DNA of 50,000 bases, from NCBI GenBank assembly GCA_905221605.1, contig CAJNDS010002555.1:82501-132500 (forward strand). The letters run 5' to 3'. Each line of letters starts with the position of its first letter. Positions within the stretch are counted from its first letter, which is position 1. The notes below the pieces were generated by a model. It saw nothing but the letters and a program-made list of their open reading frames with translations. It did not search any database and was not told where the DNA came from. This DNA is from Symbiodinium natans (Eukaryota > Sar > Dinophyceae > Suessiales > Symbiodiniaceae). The translations under genes and the position numbers were made by a program. Below are positions 39,701 to 48,900 of the stretch, one piece after another.

Positions 39701-41672
39701 ACACAATTTTGGATAATCAGTTCCTGAATCAGGGTCCTGTGGGGGTCCTTGTTATAGGACTGCTGCACTCCATAGGAGACCCAAATTCAGAGAACTACCC
39801 CAAAAGCCTTACACATCGGGCCTTCTTCTTGTTCACGCCGCCGACCATCTTGGTTCCGTACTCGATCGCCTGCGTTCGCGACAGCGATGGCCATAAGGGG
39901 GGCTTAGGCGTGAGTTTTGAGGCTCTTTAGGGTGTCTTAGGTAAGGGCGTCAGGTCTTGAGGGCTTGGATTTTGAGGGCTTTCGCTTCAAGCCCTGCCCT
40001 GAATGACGCAAGCCCTCAACCCTGACACCTACCGGACCCTCAACTCTAAACCTAAAGCCTAAAGCCTAAGGCCTAAAGCCAAAAGCCTAAAGCCTAAACC
40101 CTAAACCCTAAACCCTAAACCCTAACCCTAAACCCTAAACTCTGAACCAAGGCCTGGGTGCAGTGGAACGTTCCCTGCCGTCCTTGCCAGGGGCATCGCG
40201 TAGTTTGCTGGGAGTCTGCAGAGTGATGTCTTAACCTCTCAAACCAAAGGGTTTAGGGTTTGGGGTTTCCGGTTTAGGGTTTCGGTTTAGGGTTTAGGGT
40301 TTAGCGTTTAGCTTCTAGGGCTTAGGGTTAAAAACGCAAAACCGCACCCCCACAGCAGAAAAATGTCCTTAACCGGGTTCCGGGTCCAGCTCTTGGGTTC
40401 TAGGGCTCATGCTAAGGTCTTCGGGGCAGGCCTCGCGCGGGCGCAAGCGCCCAGTAGAGCGCACCAAAAAGACGGCCCAATCGTATAAGTCACAACTCAC
40501 AGCGAGCCGAAACCAGAGCCAGGCCAACTACAGCTACACCAACTCCCACCACTGCGAAGCCAGGGGCTTAGGGCTTGGGACGCGTGGCTAAGGGCATAAA
40601 CCGTGGATGCGACACTTGGGCCACATAACAAGAAGCTTGAAAAAGTTTGGAGCCCACACCAGAAGGGCCAAGGTTGCTGTGGGTCGGCTTTTCTTGTGCT
40701 GGGGGGCCTTCTAGGCCGACGGGGCTGGTTTTGGGCTCAGGGCTGGCCAAAGAGTTGTCCAGACTTTGGCATGAAGTCAGCTACGGGCTGTGTTCCGGAG
40801 TGATTGGGGCTGAGGGTTCAGGGCTCAGCGCGTCTGAAAGACGTGTGCAGCCGGCGGCTCCTGTCATACCTTGGCAGATCACCTTGGTGTCCTTGTTGAT
40901 CCACACCTCCCAGGACCAGCGAGGGGCCAGGAGTTTGGTGTTCATCACGTTCGAAGTCCCTCTTTTTAGGGTTTAGGGCTTGCGCAGTAGGAGCTTGGGT
41001 TTATGCTTCCGTGACTACACTTCGAATGCCGTCTTCTGAGTCAAACCCGACCAGACAAGCATCTCCACCACTGAACGAAGGCTCATCTGTGTTCTACCGG
41101 GTTTCTTCACCTTCCGCTTTCTGAGTTAGCTTGGGGTGTTCAAGGTCCAGGGTCTTTAGCTAGGCCATCCCGCCACCACCCCACGCATATGCGAGACAGG
41201 ATCGTGGCCCCACGCACATCCCTCCCGCGACCCCTTCTCCTGCCCCATGAGGGAACCTTTCGGCGACGGGTATCGGGTGTTTGGGAGTCGGCTTGAAACT
41301 CTAAACCCTAAACCCTAAACCCTAAACCCTAAACCCTATCTTTGGAGGCCCTCGCAGAATGCGTTCCCGCAGCTCCTGCCCTTGCTCAGTTTGTCAGTTG
41401 GGGTATGGGCCCCCTGGCCCCGGGGGTTCTGAGTCCACACCCTAAACCCTAAACCCTAAACCCCAAAAACCCCAAAAACCCTAAACCCTAAACCCTAAAC
41501 CCTAAACCCCAAACCCCAAAAACCCTAAACCCTAAACCCCAAACCCCAAAAACCCCTAAGCCCTAAACGCCTTTGCGGTGGAGGAATGGCGCACGGCGCC
41601 GGCAAACTGCCTGCTGGCTCGGCTGCTCGGGGAGGGAAGGAGAAGATCTGGAAGAAAGGGTTGAAGAGGAGC
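29068..41672 (-). CDS. SUCLG1: Succinyl-CoA ligase alpha subunit, mitochondrial (split gene, 20 exons found, partial at both ends)
   Basis: The product is the alpha subunit of succinate-CoA ligase, the TCA-cycle enzyme that makes ATP or GTP from succinyl-CoA in the mitochondrial matrix together with a beta subunit. No long open frame exists. Reading the segments between telomere-like arrays on the minus strand gives 20 exons (listed separately) totalling 943 nt over 12.6 kb. Joined at AG acceptors and GC/GT/GA donors they stay in phase and follow the family in order: [117 protein letters not shown] (active-site phosphohistidine in GHAG), SPAELG. The first exon found looks like a mitochondrial transit peptide. 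Missing: the initiator Met exon, a short exon for the FTGKQ-like stretch, and the last few C-terminal residues. No stop or frameshift breaks the joined reading, so the gene is probably functional. Identity is near certain; individual splice sites are inference. Confidence 0.93.
29128..29294. repeat. TTTAGGG telomere-like array at a splice acceptor
   Basis: About twenty heptamers starting 13 bp from the ligase exon 29068-29115; CCCTAAA on the transcript. Confidence 0.97.
30484..30513 (-). CDS. SUCLG1: Ligase alpha exon: [10 protein letters not shown]
   Basis: 30 nt, phase 0 at both ends, acceptor CAACAG|GAC, donor GGGC|GC. Matches family EKISALQSAG. Confidence 0.88.
30623..30677 (-). CDS. SUCLG1: Ligase alpha exon: [18 protein letters not shown] (active-site histidine)
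   Basis: 55 nt, acceptor CACCAG|G, donor CCAG|GC. Contains the phosphorylated active-site histidine in MGHAGAI. Confidence 0.98.
31400..31458 (-). CDS. SUCLG1: Ligase alpha exon: [19 protein letters not shown](G)
   Basis: 59 nt, acceptor CTGAG|GCC, donor CCGG|GT. Matches family [15 protein letters not shown]. Confidence 0.97.
31517..31592. repeat. TA microsatellite in ligase intron
   Basis: TATATATA with GTATAT interruptions, close to the exon at 31400-31458. Confidence 0.9.
31867..31928 (-). CDS. SUCLG1: Ligase alpha exon: (G)[20 protein letters not shown]
   Basis: 62 nt, acceptor TAGAG|GC, donor CACG|GT. Carries the conserved IGEIGG loop. Confidence 0.97.
32494..32547 (-). CDS. SUCLG1: Ligase alpha exon: (G)[17 protein letters not shown](G)
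   Basis: 54 nt, acceptor CATAG|GC, donor GAAG|GC. Matches family TDFIDCLEIF..D..TEG. Confidence 0.95.
33119..33154 (-). CDS. SUCLG1: Ligase alpha exon: (S)[11 protein letters not shown](G)
   Basis: 36 nt, acceptor GCAAG|GC, donor AACG|GT. Contains the family motif GIGGDPFNG. Confidence 0.95.
33206..33308. mobile_element. MITE-like element, copy 2
   Basis: About 33-bp imperfect terminal inverted repeats (GGATGTTCCCCCC... and ...GGGGGAGCATCC), same family as 601-763. It lies in a ligase-gene intron. Confidence 0.75.
33486..33632. repeat. AAT/ATA/AAG simple repeat tract
   Basis: AT-rich triplet repeats ending in AAGAAGAAG, in a ligase intron next to a MITE-like element. Confidence 0.85.
33786..33822 (-). 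CDS. SUCLG1: Ligase alpha exon: [12 protein letters not shown](S)
   Basis: 37 nt, acceptor CGAAG|GCC, donor CAGA|GC. Matches family AVHQTTQVGLGQS. Confidence 0.95.
34196..34217 (-). CDS. SUCLG1: Ligase alpha microexon: (R)SGTLTYE
   Basis: 22 nt. Acceptor TCTGAG|G, donor CGAG|GC. Exactly the invariant SGTLTYE motif. Confidence 0.93.
35064..35103 (-). CDS. SUCLG1: Ligase alpha exon: (G)[13 protein letters not shown]
   Basis: 40 nt, acceptor GGCCAG|GC, donor GCAG|GC. Matches family HIHKKGRIGIVSR. Confidence 0.95.
35568..35626. repeat. Dispersed repeat, inverted relative to 14876-14930
   Basis: Shares GACCCCAATAAGGTACC and the ACCCCCAAATAAT edge with the other copy. Confidence 0.5.
35777..35833 (-). 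CDS. SUCLG1: Ligase alpha exon: (G)[18 protein letters not shown](G)
   Basis: 57 nt, acceptor GTCAG|GC, donor CCAG|GC. Nearly identical to the family core [20 protein letters not shown]. Confidence 0.98.
37028..37082 (-). CDS. SUCLG1: Ligase alpha exon: [18 protein letters not shown](G)
   Basis: 55 nt, acceptor AGCAG|GAC, donor ATCG|GC. Matches family DMVRVKHKLLRQEKTRLIG. Confidence 0.97.
37109..37217. repeat. TTTAGGG telomere-like array in ligase intron
   Basis: Heptamers begin about 27 bp upstream of the exon 37028-37082 on the transcript. Confidence 0.97.
37322..37369 (-). CDS. SUCLG1: Ligase alpha exon: [16 protein letters not shown]
   Basis: 48 nt, phase 0 at both ends, acceptor CGCAG|GCG. 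The donor is GCAG|GA, the only GA donor in the gene; GA donors are known in dinoflagellates. Confidence 0.95.
37920..38144. repeat. Longest TTTAGGG array in the window
   Basis: About thirty heptamers with few variants, in the ligase intron next to the exon 38168-38234. Confidence 0.97.
38168..38234 (-). CDS. SUCLG1: Ligase alpha exon: [11 protein letters not shown]...VLEALE
   Basis: 67 nt carrying the hallmark SVIYVPPP motif and an Ala run. Acceptor CCCAG|T, donor GGAG|GC. Confidence 0.97.
38873..38918 (-). CDS. SUCLG1: Ligase alpha exon: (N)[14 protein letters not shown](N)
   Basis: 46 nt, acceptor CCGAG|AT, donor CCAA|GC. Matches family LPVFNTVKEAKEQTG. This is one of two exons whose first base is not G. 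Confidence 0.9.
39267..39285 (-). CDS. SUCLG1: Ligase alpha microexon: GGTTHM(N)
   Basis: Only 19 nt. Acceptor GCGCAG|GGC, donor ATGA|GC. Placing it here gives an ungapped match to the family segment GGQTHLGLPVF when joined to the next exon. Confidence 0.8.
39822..39869 (-). CDS. SUCLG1: Ligase alpha exon: [16 protein letters not shown]
   Basis: 48 nt, phase 0 at both ends, acceptor CGCAG|GCG and donor AAG|GC. Matches the family segment ALEYGTKLVGG. Confidence 0.95.
40154..40174 (-). CDS. SUCLG1: Ligase alpha microexon: GTFHCTQ
   Basis: A 21-nt exon matching family GTFHSQQ. Acceptor GGCAG|GGA, donor CAG|GC. The preceding five residues (FTGKQ in relatives) must sit on another, unlocated exon of about 17 nt. 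Confidence 0.8.
40870..40906 (-). CDS. SUCLG1: Ligase alpha exon: [12 protein letters not shown](G)
   Basis: Corresponds to the first strand of the CoA-binding domain (family: VDKNTKVICQG). Acceptor GGGAG|GTG, donor CAAG|GTATGA; 37 nt, starts in phase 0 and ends after one base of the next codon. Confidence 0.9.
41440..41568. repeat. CCCTAAA/CCCCAAA array abutting a splice donor
   Basis: TTTAGGG on the transcript, beginning within the first bases of the intron after the transit-peptide exon. Confidence 0.95.
41571..41672 (-). CDS. SUCLG1: Ligase alpha exon 1 of those found: transit peptide
   Basis: Encodes 34 residues ending [16 protein letters not shown], which is Arg/Ser/Ala-rich without acidic residues near its end, as expected of a mitochondrial targeting peptide. 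Acceptor TTCCAG|G; donor AAG|GC, immediately followed by TTTAGGG repeats. The 5' boundary is uncertain because no in-frame Met is present; a start exon must lie upstream. Confidence 0.6.
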
Positions 41673-41679
41673 CTGGAAT

Positions 41680-42880
41680 AGGGTTTAGGGTTTAGGGTTT
41701 TAGGGTTTTAGGGTTTAGGGTTTAGGGTTTAGGGCTTAGGGCTTAGGGTTTAGGGTTTAGGGTTTAGGGTTTAGGGGTTAGGGCTAGATCCCGCAGATTG
41801 AGGGCTCATTGTGGCGGAGCATTTTCCTGGGGAGGGTGTGGGGAGGGTGGGGGATAAGTGGCTCTGAGAGGGACATTCAGGGACTTGGCAGAGTTTGGGC
41901 TCTTGGAGTTTCTTGGTCTCTCAGGGTATCGCAAGCACGTCTTGCTGGGGACACGCATGTGGGACAAGGAAGGGTTCGAGGTGGAAGGGTTCCAGGGTCG
42001 GGTGAACTCAGTGTAAGCTGTGGACACTCCTCCCACCCCGATCGGCTCTTACCAATGCGAAAGACCAAGTTTCCGAATGTTTAGGGCCCAAAGCTCTGTA
42101 CAATAACAACGCTCTGGAGGTGCACGTCGCCCGGAACAGCTCCAAGCTAACACCCTCAGAACGTCGACCTCTCCAACTTTTCCTGAAGGCGGGTACCTGA
42201 GAGCACCCGGAACCCTTTAAAAAGGCCCCTGAGGAGCCCAAAGAACCCACTGCCTTGGCGCAACGCTGCTGAGGAGACGCTGCCTCAGGTGCATGGGGAG
42301 CCGTGGGCTTCTGGAACGTCAATGGCGCACCACTCCACACCTACGGGCCTTTAACGCTTCTAGATCTTCCAGGCCACGACGACTACTGCTTGCCTCCCTT
42401 CACTACACCGATGCAAGAAAGCACATCTGACAGTGAGTCATGAAGAGCCTTGAAGTGCGCCCCTCAAGCCCAGCAACCCAAACTTTCTGAGGCACCGGCA
42501 TGGCAAAAAAGTCCGCGGCGCTCGGATTGACGGCGGTGGGGGCGCGTGGAGGGCGGCGCGAGTGCTGTTTGAGGGATGGGCGCGCGGCGGCGGCGGCGCA
42601 ATAAGGTTCAGGGCCTAGGGTTTCAGGACCTTTGCACTTTCCGGAACCCTGAAGCCTAAGAAACACCCAAGGCCTAAACCCTGAAGCCTAAGCCCTACAC
42701 TCTCATGGGGGCATAGGCTGCCCCAAAAGTCTTCACGACGCTGCTGTAGCAGAACCCAAGAATCCCCAACACCACCTTTAGACCACTCTTCAGAGCCACC
42801 CGAAACCTTAAACCCTAAACCCTAAACCCTAAACCCTAAACCCCAAACCCTAAACCCTAAACCCTAGCCCTAAACCCTAA
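41680..42880. other. Between gene D and the ligase gene, no firm exon
   Basis: This should contain the ligase start exon and possibly the gene D end. Two protein-like minus-strand readings occur: near 42720-42790 (VVLGILGFCYSSVVKTFGAA) and 42430-42590 (NPSAADFFAMPVPQKVWVAG). Neither has boundaries I trust. Confidence 0.35.
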
Positions 42881-42889
42881 ACCCCAAAC

Positions 42890-42966
42890 CAGTTCTGGCC
42901 CACCCGAGAGTCCAGAGAGCCTTCAATCGACATAGGAAGGGCCCCACCATGAAAGAAGGTTGGCGC
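42890..42966 (-). CDS. Gene D candidate exon: APTFFHGGALPMSIEG...VGQN
   Basis: 77 nt, acceptor CATAG|G; the donor CTG|GT opens directly into a heptamer array. It ends two bases into a probable Trp codon. The following exon was not identified. Confidence 0.5.
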
Positions 42967-45900
42967 CTATGCGGTTTCGGGTTTAGGGTTTAGGGTTTAG
43001 GGTTTAGGGTTTAGGGTTTAGGGTCTAGGGTTTAGGGTTTAGGGTTTAGGGTGTAGGTTTTAGGGTTTAGGGTTGATGCTGCACCCGTAGATACAGCCCT
43101 GCATCTTAACAAAAACTCCTCTGACCTTGGCGAAATCTGTGAGCGCGAGCGCCGGCTTCTAGGCGTGTCGGACCTGTTGCTTGTTCGGAACTGAGCACCC
43201 TAAACCCGAAACCCTAAACCCAAAACCCTAAACCAATCCTAAACCCTAAACCCTAAACCCTCTAAGGCTCAGAAGGCTGGGAAGGCAACTGTGCGGGAGA
43301 GAGAGTGAGCGAGGGCTGCCGCAAACTGCATAACGATTGAGAGCTTAGGGTTTAGGGTTTAGGGTTTGGGGTTTAGGGTTTAGGGCTTAGGGTTTTGGGC
43401 TTAGGGTTTAGGGTTTAGGTTTAGGGTATAGGATATCGGGTATAGGGTATAGGGTATCGGGTTTAGGGTTTAGGGTTTAGGGTTTCGGGTTTAGGGTTTA
43501 GGGTCTAGGGTTTAGGGTTTAGGTTTAGGTTTAGGGTTCAGGGTTCAGGGTTCAGGGTTTAGGGTATAGGGTTTAGGGTTTAGGGTTTAGGGTATAGGGT
43601 ATAGGGTTTAGGGTTTAGGGACACCACTACCTCCTCCAAGTTGTTGAACGCTACAAGATCATGTGGGCTGTCGAAGACAACCGCAGGCAGGCTGACCCCC
43701 CCGCCCAAGCTCCCAACGTTAAACCTTCAAATACCGTTTCATGGAACCCTAAACGTTCAAAGCCCCTCATCCTCTCGAAATCACGGGCCTACACCCTAAC
43801 ACCCCAAAACCTAAACAACTAAACCTCCCGAAGGAACCCCAAAAGCACAACCCCGGGACGGGGCCCGAGCGCGTTGCGCGAGGCGCTGCCGTTCGGCAGC
43901 GGCAGCGTGACCTCCAGGGCCCCAACTTGGGCACGCATGTGGGCTCACTTAGGGTTGAGGGCTTAGGGTTGCGAAAGGGATTTAGGGCCAGTTTAGGGTT
44001 TGGGGTTTGGGGGGTGCTTCGGGTTCTGTTCCTCCGGCGTTTCGGTCGTGTTGCGACAACAGCTGCGGTGTAGAGCTGTCGCCGGTGGACTTTTGGGGGA
44101 GCCCTTCACCCCTCAGCCCGCACATGTACAGCACCAAGCATGTCTGCCACCTACAACATGATGTGTTTTGAGTACCTGATTTCCCCAACCCTAAACCCCA
44201 AACCCTAAACCCCAAACCCTAAACCCCAAACCCTGAACCCTAAACCCTACTGCGAGCCAGCGCAGGAAAGTCAGTGTCATCCAAACAAGACCATCCCTGA
44301 AGCCGTGAAGCCCACGGGGCGCCAAAAGCTGTGCTAAGAGCCTGAGGGTTCGAGTTTTTTTTTTAAATATATATATATATATATATAGTATATTATATGT
44401 ATATTATATATATATTTACATATTGAAAAAACGGGCTCTGTGCATAAGCTTTAGGGTTTAGGGCTTCGGTTTTAGGGTTCCCTTTTAAGGACTCTAAAGG
44501 GTACCTGATTCCCCATTCCCGACGAAGAACCAGTAAGAATGTTAGGGTCCCAATCCCTAAAACCTAAACCCTAAACCCTAAACACTAAACCCTAAACCCT
44601 AAACTCTTAGGGTTTTTGCGGAGCCTAGGCCCTCCAAGTTCGAAATTCGCAGCTTCCAGGTGCGGCGAAGGGAGTTAGGGCTTTGGGTTTAGGGTTTAGG
44701 GTTTAGGGTTTAGGGTTTAGGGTTTAGGGTTTAGGGTTTAGGGTTGTTCATCTTGGAGCTGAAGAGCTTTGCAGGCTGAACATCCTGGCTTATAGATCTT
44801 ATAGGGATTAGAATTTAGGGTTTTGACAAGGGTTTAGGGTTTCGGGTTTCGGGTTTAGGGTTTAGGTCCGGGCTTGAGGCTTGAGGATTTAGGGAATAGG
44901 GCTGACTAGGACTGGGCTTCGGACTGGGCTTCCCTGATTTCGGGAACATGCCTTGAATTGATTAGGATCCCAGTACGAATTCATGCAAAGTCCCCAATCA
45001 AGGGGTACAGGAGCCTCTGTATTCTACATGTGTAAGGAAGGAGGGGAGTCTAGGGGCACCCTTAATTCCTAACCCTGAACCCCAAAACCCCCCAAAACCC
45101 CCCAAAATCCCATAAAACCCCCTTAAACCCTAAACCTCCTTACTAAGAACCACTAAATGAAGGCCCAGGGTTCTTCAGGCCTCGGGCGCTTTCTTCTCGT
45201 GGGCGGCCTGTCCAAGGGTGCGGGGACGGGGACCCTTGAGGAAGGCGCTGGTGTTTAGGGTTTGGGGTACAGGGCTCAAAGGGTTAGGATGTAGGGTTTA
45301 GGGTTTAGGGCTTTGGTTTCAGGGATGTGGGCTTTTTTAGCTCTGCCATCTGCCGACACTCATTGTAAACCAAGGGAAGCCTGGACGTATGCCGGTGTAA
45401 GGGTATCCTGGAATGGAACTTGTCGCAAAACGGACCAGTGGTCTGCGCAGGGAGAGAAGCATGCTATTGTGGTCGACCTCACCGAGTCGAAGACCATGCG
45501 CCAGTCGACAATTAAGGTTTAGGGTTTGGGGTTTAGAGTTTAGGGCTCCCGATGCGGGCGGCACGGAGTCTGGAATCGCAGCGGTCAGAGAGGCGAAGCT
45601 CAATGAGAGAGGCGTGCACCCTTCCCTGTATAAAATGAGACTACACGAGCCGTCCGCCAGGGGCGATCCTGGAGCTTTGCCTTTAGGGTCTAGGGCTTAG
45701 GGTTTAGGGTTTAAGGGGTTGGATTCGATCCTGGTAGCCAGGACAGGAGGAAATACAACCTGATGTACTGGCTAGGATGCCACAGTCGTCCGAGATTTGA
45801 AAAGCTCAAGCTTCTGTTTGCACATGAGACTGGCTTGTTAGGGTGATTTGTGGCTCTAGGGGTTTCGTGCTGACGGCGGCTGACAGATCTTGGAGGGCTA

Positions 45901-48900
45901 AGGCCTTCTTCGAGGAGAAAGCTGAGGGACCGTAAAGGGTTCAGGCTCATAAGTAGCTAAATGTAGCTATTGCACCTTGTTGAGAGTGATAGGTGCAGCT
46001 ACCCTTACCCACACCCCGCCTGATACATCTTCTACCCATGAACCTTAATCCTCCCTGAATTCCCTCTTTCCCTAAACCCTAAACCCTAAACCCCAAACCC
46101 GAAACCCCTAAGAACCAGAAGGTTCCAGAAGCTCCCCCAGCGCCTGCGGAGCCGCCTGAGGAGGCCCGCTCCCCTGCAGCGGCATGCCGAAGGCGTCGCG
46201 TCGCCGGGACAGCTCTTGGGCCTATGGGGGTTTAGGGTTTAGGGTTTAGGGTTTAGGGTTTAGGGTTTAGGGTTTAGGGTTTAGGGTTTGGGGTTTGGGG
46301 TTTGGGGTTTGGGGTTTGGGGTTTGGGGCTCTTGGGCCTTCTGGCCGCTGAAAGGCACCAGGTGGTCAGGTTCGCTTGGGGATTCGGGGCTTCGGGGCTT
46401 CGTTTCTTAGGGGGAAATCTGGTGTTTTTTTTTTTTTTTTTAAGGGGGTCGTATCAGAGAACGGTACCCAAGAAGGACCATGTAGAGAACTGACCGGCTG
46501 AGGGGCTTAGAGTTCAAGGAGTCGAGAAAAAGCGGGCAAACTCAGGGCTTAGGGTTTAGGGTTTGGGGTATGGGGTTTACAGTACTCAGCCCTCATTTGC
46601 CGGCTCTCTTCACGTTCTGGGAACACTCTGTTTTGGGGAGGCCCCTTAAGCTGAGCCACTGGGAATGGGCACTTCGCGGGCCAAAGAGGTGTGTTTATGC
46701 TTGGTCTTGGCTCTGGGTTCGCCGTCACATCTTCTCGCTGTGGGGCCAACCCCGACATAACCTCACATGAAGAAACAAGCCCTACACCCTAAACCCTCAA
46801 CCCCAAACCTCCTGTTCACAATCCGGTGAGGACCAGCCTTAGGCCCATCCGACACAACTGGCGCCTGGTGGCCGGCGGAGACAGGAGTTGCTACGATTTG
46901 GTGGTTTCCGAAATAAGGGTTACCTGATTAGGGTCCCGGGTTGGCGGTCTGTTTTGGGGGTCCCCTACTGTCGTAAACCCCCATTTAGGGCTTGGCCGTC
47001 AACCTAGCTCAAAATGACTTTGATTTTGTCGTTCTAGTGATGGTCGAGCGCTATGATGACAATACTGATACGAAAAATGCAGATGTGTGCTTGACATCGC
47101 CGTGAGAAGTGAGAACTGTCTCCGCCATCGTGCTAGTATGCTTTTGTAGCCGATTGCAGCCACTCGATTGATGTGCTTTATCATTGATATTGTTACTAGT
47201 AAACTCGAGTCGTGTCTGGGGATAAACCCCAGAAGGTCCGGCCATTGACATCCACATCCAAAAGAATCGACAGGCGCTTAGCCAAACCTAGCTAAGCCAC
47301 ACCGGCAAGATGACAGGCATACAAAGGAAAGGAAAGGCAAAGGAAGCAAAGAAGACCAGAAAGCAAAGCAAGCCACATGAAGGCAAACAGGCATGAAGGG
47401 TTTAGGGCTTAGGGTTTAGGGTTTAGGGTTTATGGTTTATGGTTTAGGGTTTGGGGTTTGGGGTTTGGGGCTTGGGTTTAGGGTTTAGGGTTTAGGGTTT
47501 AGGGTTGAGGGTTGAGGGTTGAGGGTTTACGGTTTAGGGTTTAGGGTGGGATCCAGAGCTCTGGCGCGATGCTTCGCCTGCACCAATATCGGCGCGGCCG
47601 CCGGCACGGCGCCAGCACTAGCGGCGCTGACGTAGCCTGGAGTTCGCATGCCCTGAAACCTACGTTTAGGGTTCAGGGTTTAGGGTTTCGGGTATAGGGA
47701 TTACGGTCCTTGCAACTGCACTTTGCCCTTAGGTGCCCTAATATGATTGGGTTAAAAGTGCAGTTAGAGTTGGGCTAATAAGTACCCTGAACCTCCAAGT
47801 AAACCCCCCCCCCTGAGCTGACACTTCTAGCTGGCCTCTGAAGACCCCTAACGCTTGCTGGCTGGTACTCACCGCTGATAAGGTGCGGGTTTAGGGTTTA
47901 GGGTTTAGGGTTTAGGGTTTAGTGTTTAGGGTTTAGCGTTTAGGGTTTAGGGTTTAGGGTTTAGGGTTTAGGGTTTAGGGTTTAGGGTTTAGGGTGCAGC
48001 ATCCACACGATTTACCCCAAACCCATGGAAGACTCCACCAGGGCTTAGGGGCCTTGAGAGGCCCCCAGGCACGGACGAGGCTCCATTCACCGGGGCTCCA
48101 GGGGCTTTAGGGGCTCCATGGGCTTAGAGTTTAGGGTTTAGGGTTTAGGGTTTAGGGTTTAGGGTTTAGGGTTTAGGGTTTAGGGCTTAGAGTTTAGGGT
48201 TTAGGGTGTAAAATGCATACCCGTCAGCCCTACGCCCTGAACCCTGGAGCCTAAGTTTAAACACCCTGCACGCTAAACCCCCCCGCAACCCGGAACTCCT
48301 AAACGCTACACTGCTAAACCCGAACCGAAACCCCTGAACATCCTGAGTCCTCATAAGCCCTAAACCCTAAACCCTAAACCCTAAATCCCAAACCCCAAAC
48401 CCTAAACCCTCACTTCCGAGCCTGCCGAGGCCGACAGCTGGCTCGTCGGCAGCAGCCGCGAGGCCTCTCGTGACTCTGCATCCATAAAAGGTCTTGGGTT
48501 TCGGGTCTAAACCCTAAACCCTAAACCCTAAACCCTGAACCCTGAACCCTAAACCCTAAGCCCGTTCTAGGTTTTCGCGATTTCGGCTTTGGGGCTTCTT
48601 TGGGGGCTTAAGGCTTTCGATGTTGCAGGGGTGGAGGCCTTGGGGTCTAAGAAGCATGGGTGGGGTTGGAGGAGAGCTTTTTTGGCAGGGGAGGGGGAAG
48701 GGGGGCTTTGAGCTCTTTGTGCCCTGTGCGAGAACAGCGCTCGAGCGAAGGGAAGGAAAGGAAAGGAAACTGTCGACATCCTAGCTGCCAACGGCGTGGA
48801 AGGCCACCCAAACGCTGATGAAGCTTGAGGGGCCCGCTTTGAGGTTTGAGGGCAGGACATCTTGAGCAAAACATGAACTCTTTGGGTGGTTTCGGGTTTA

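Noticed and set aside
42490-42605. Plus-strand reading MAKKSAALGLTAVGARGGRR
   Set aside because: Short, ends at an Ala (GCG) run, and is opposite to the direction of all supported genes; no second exon found.
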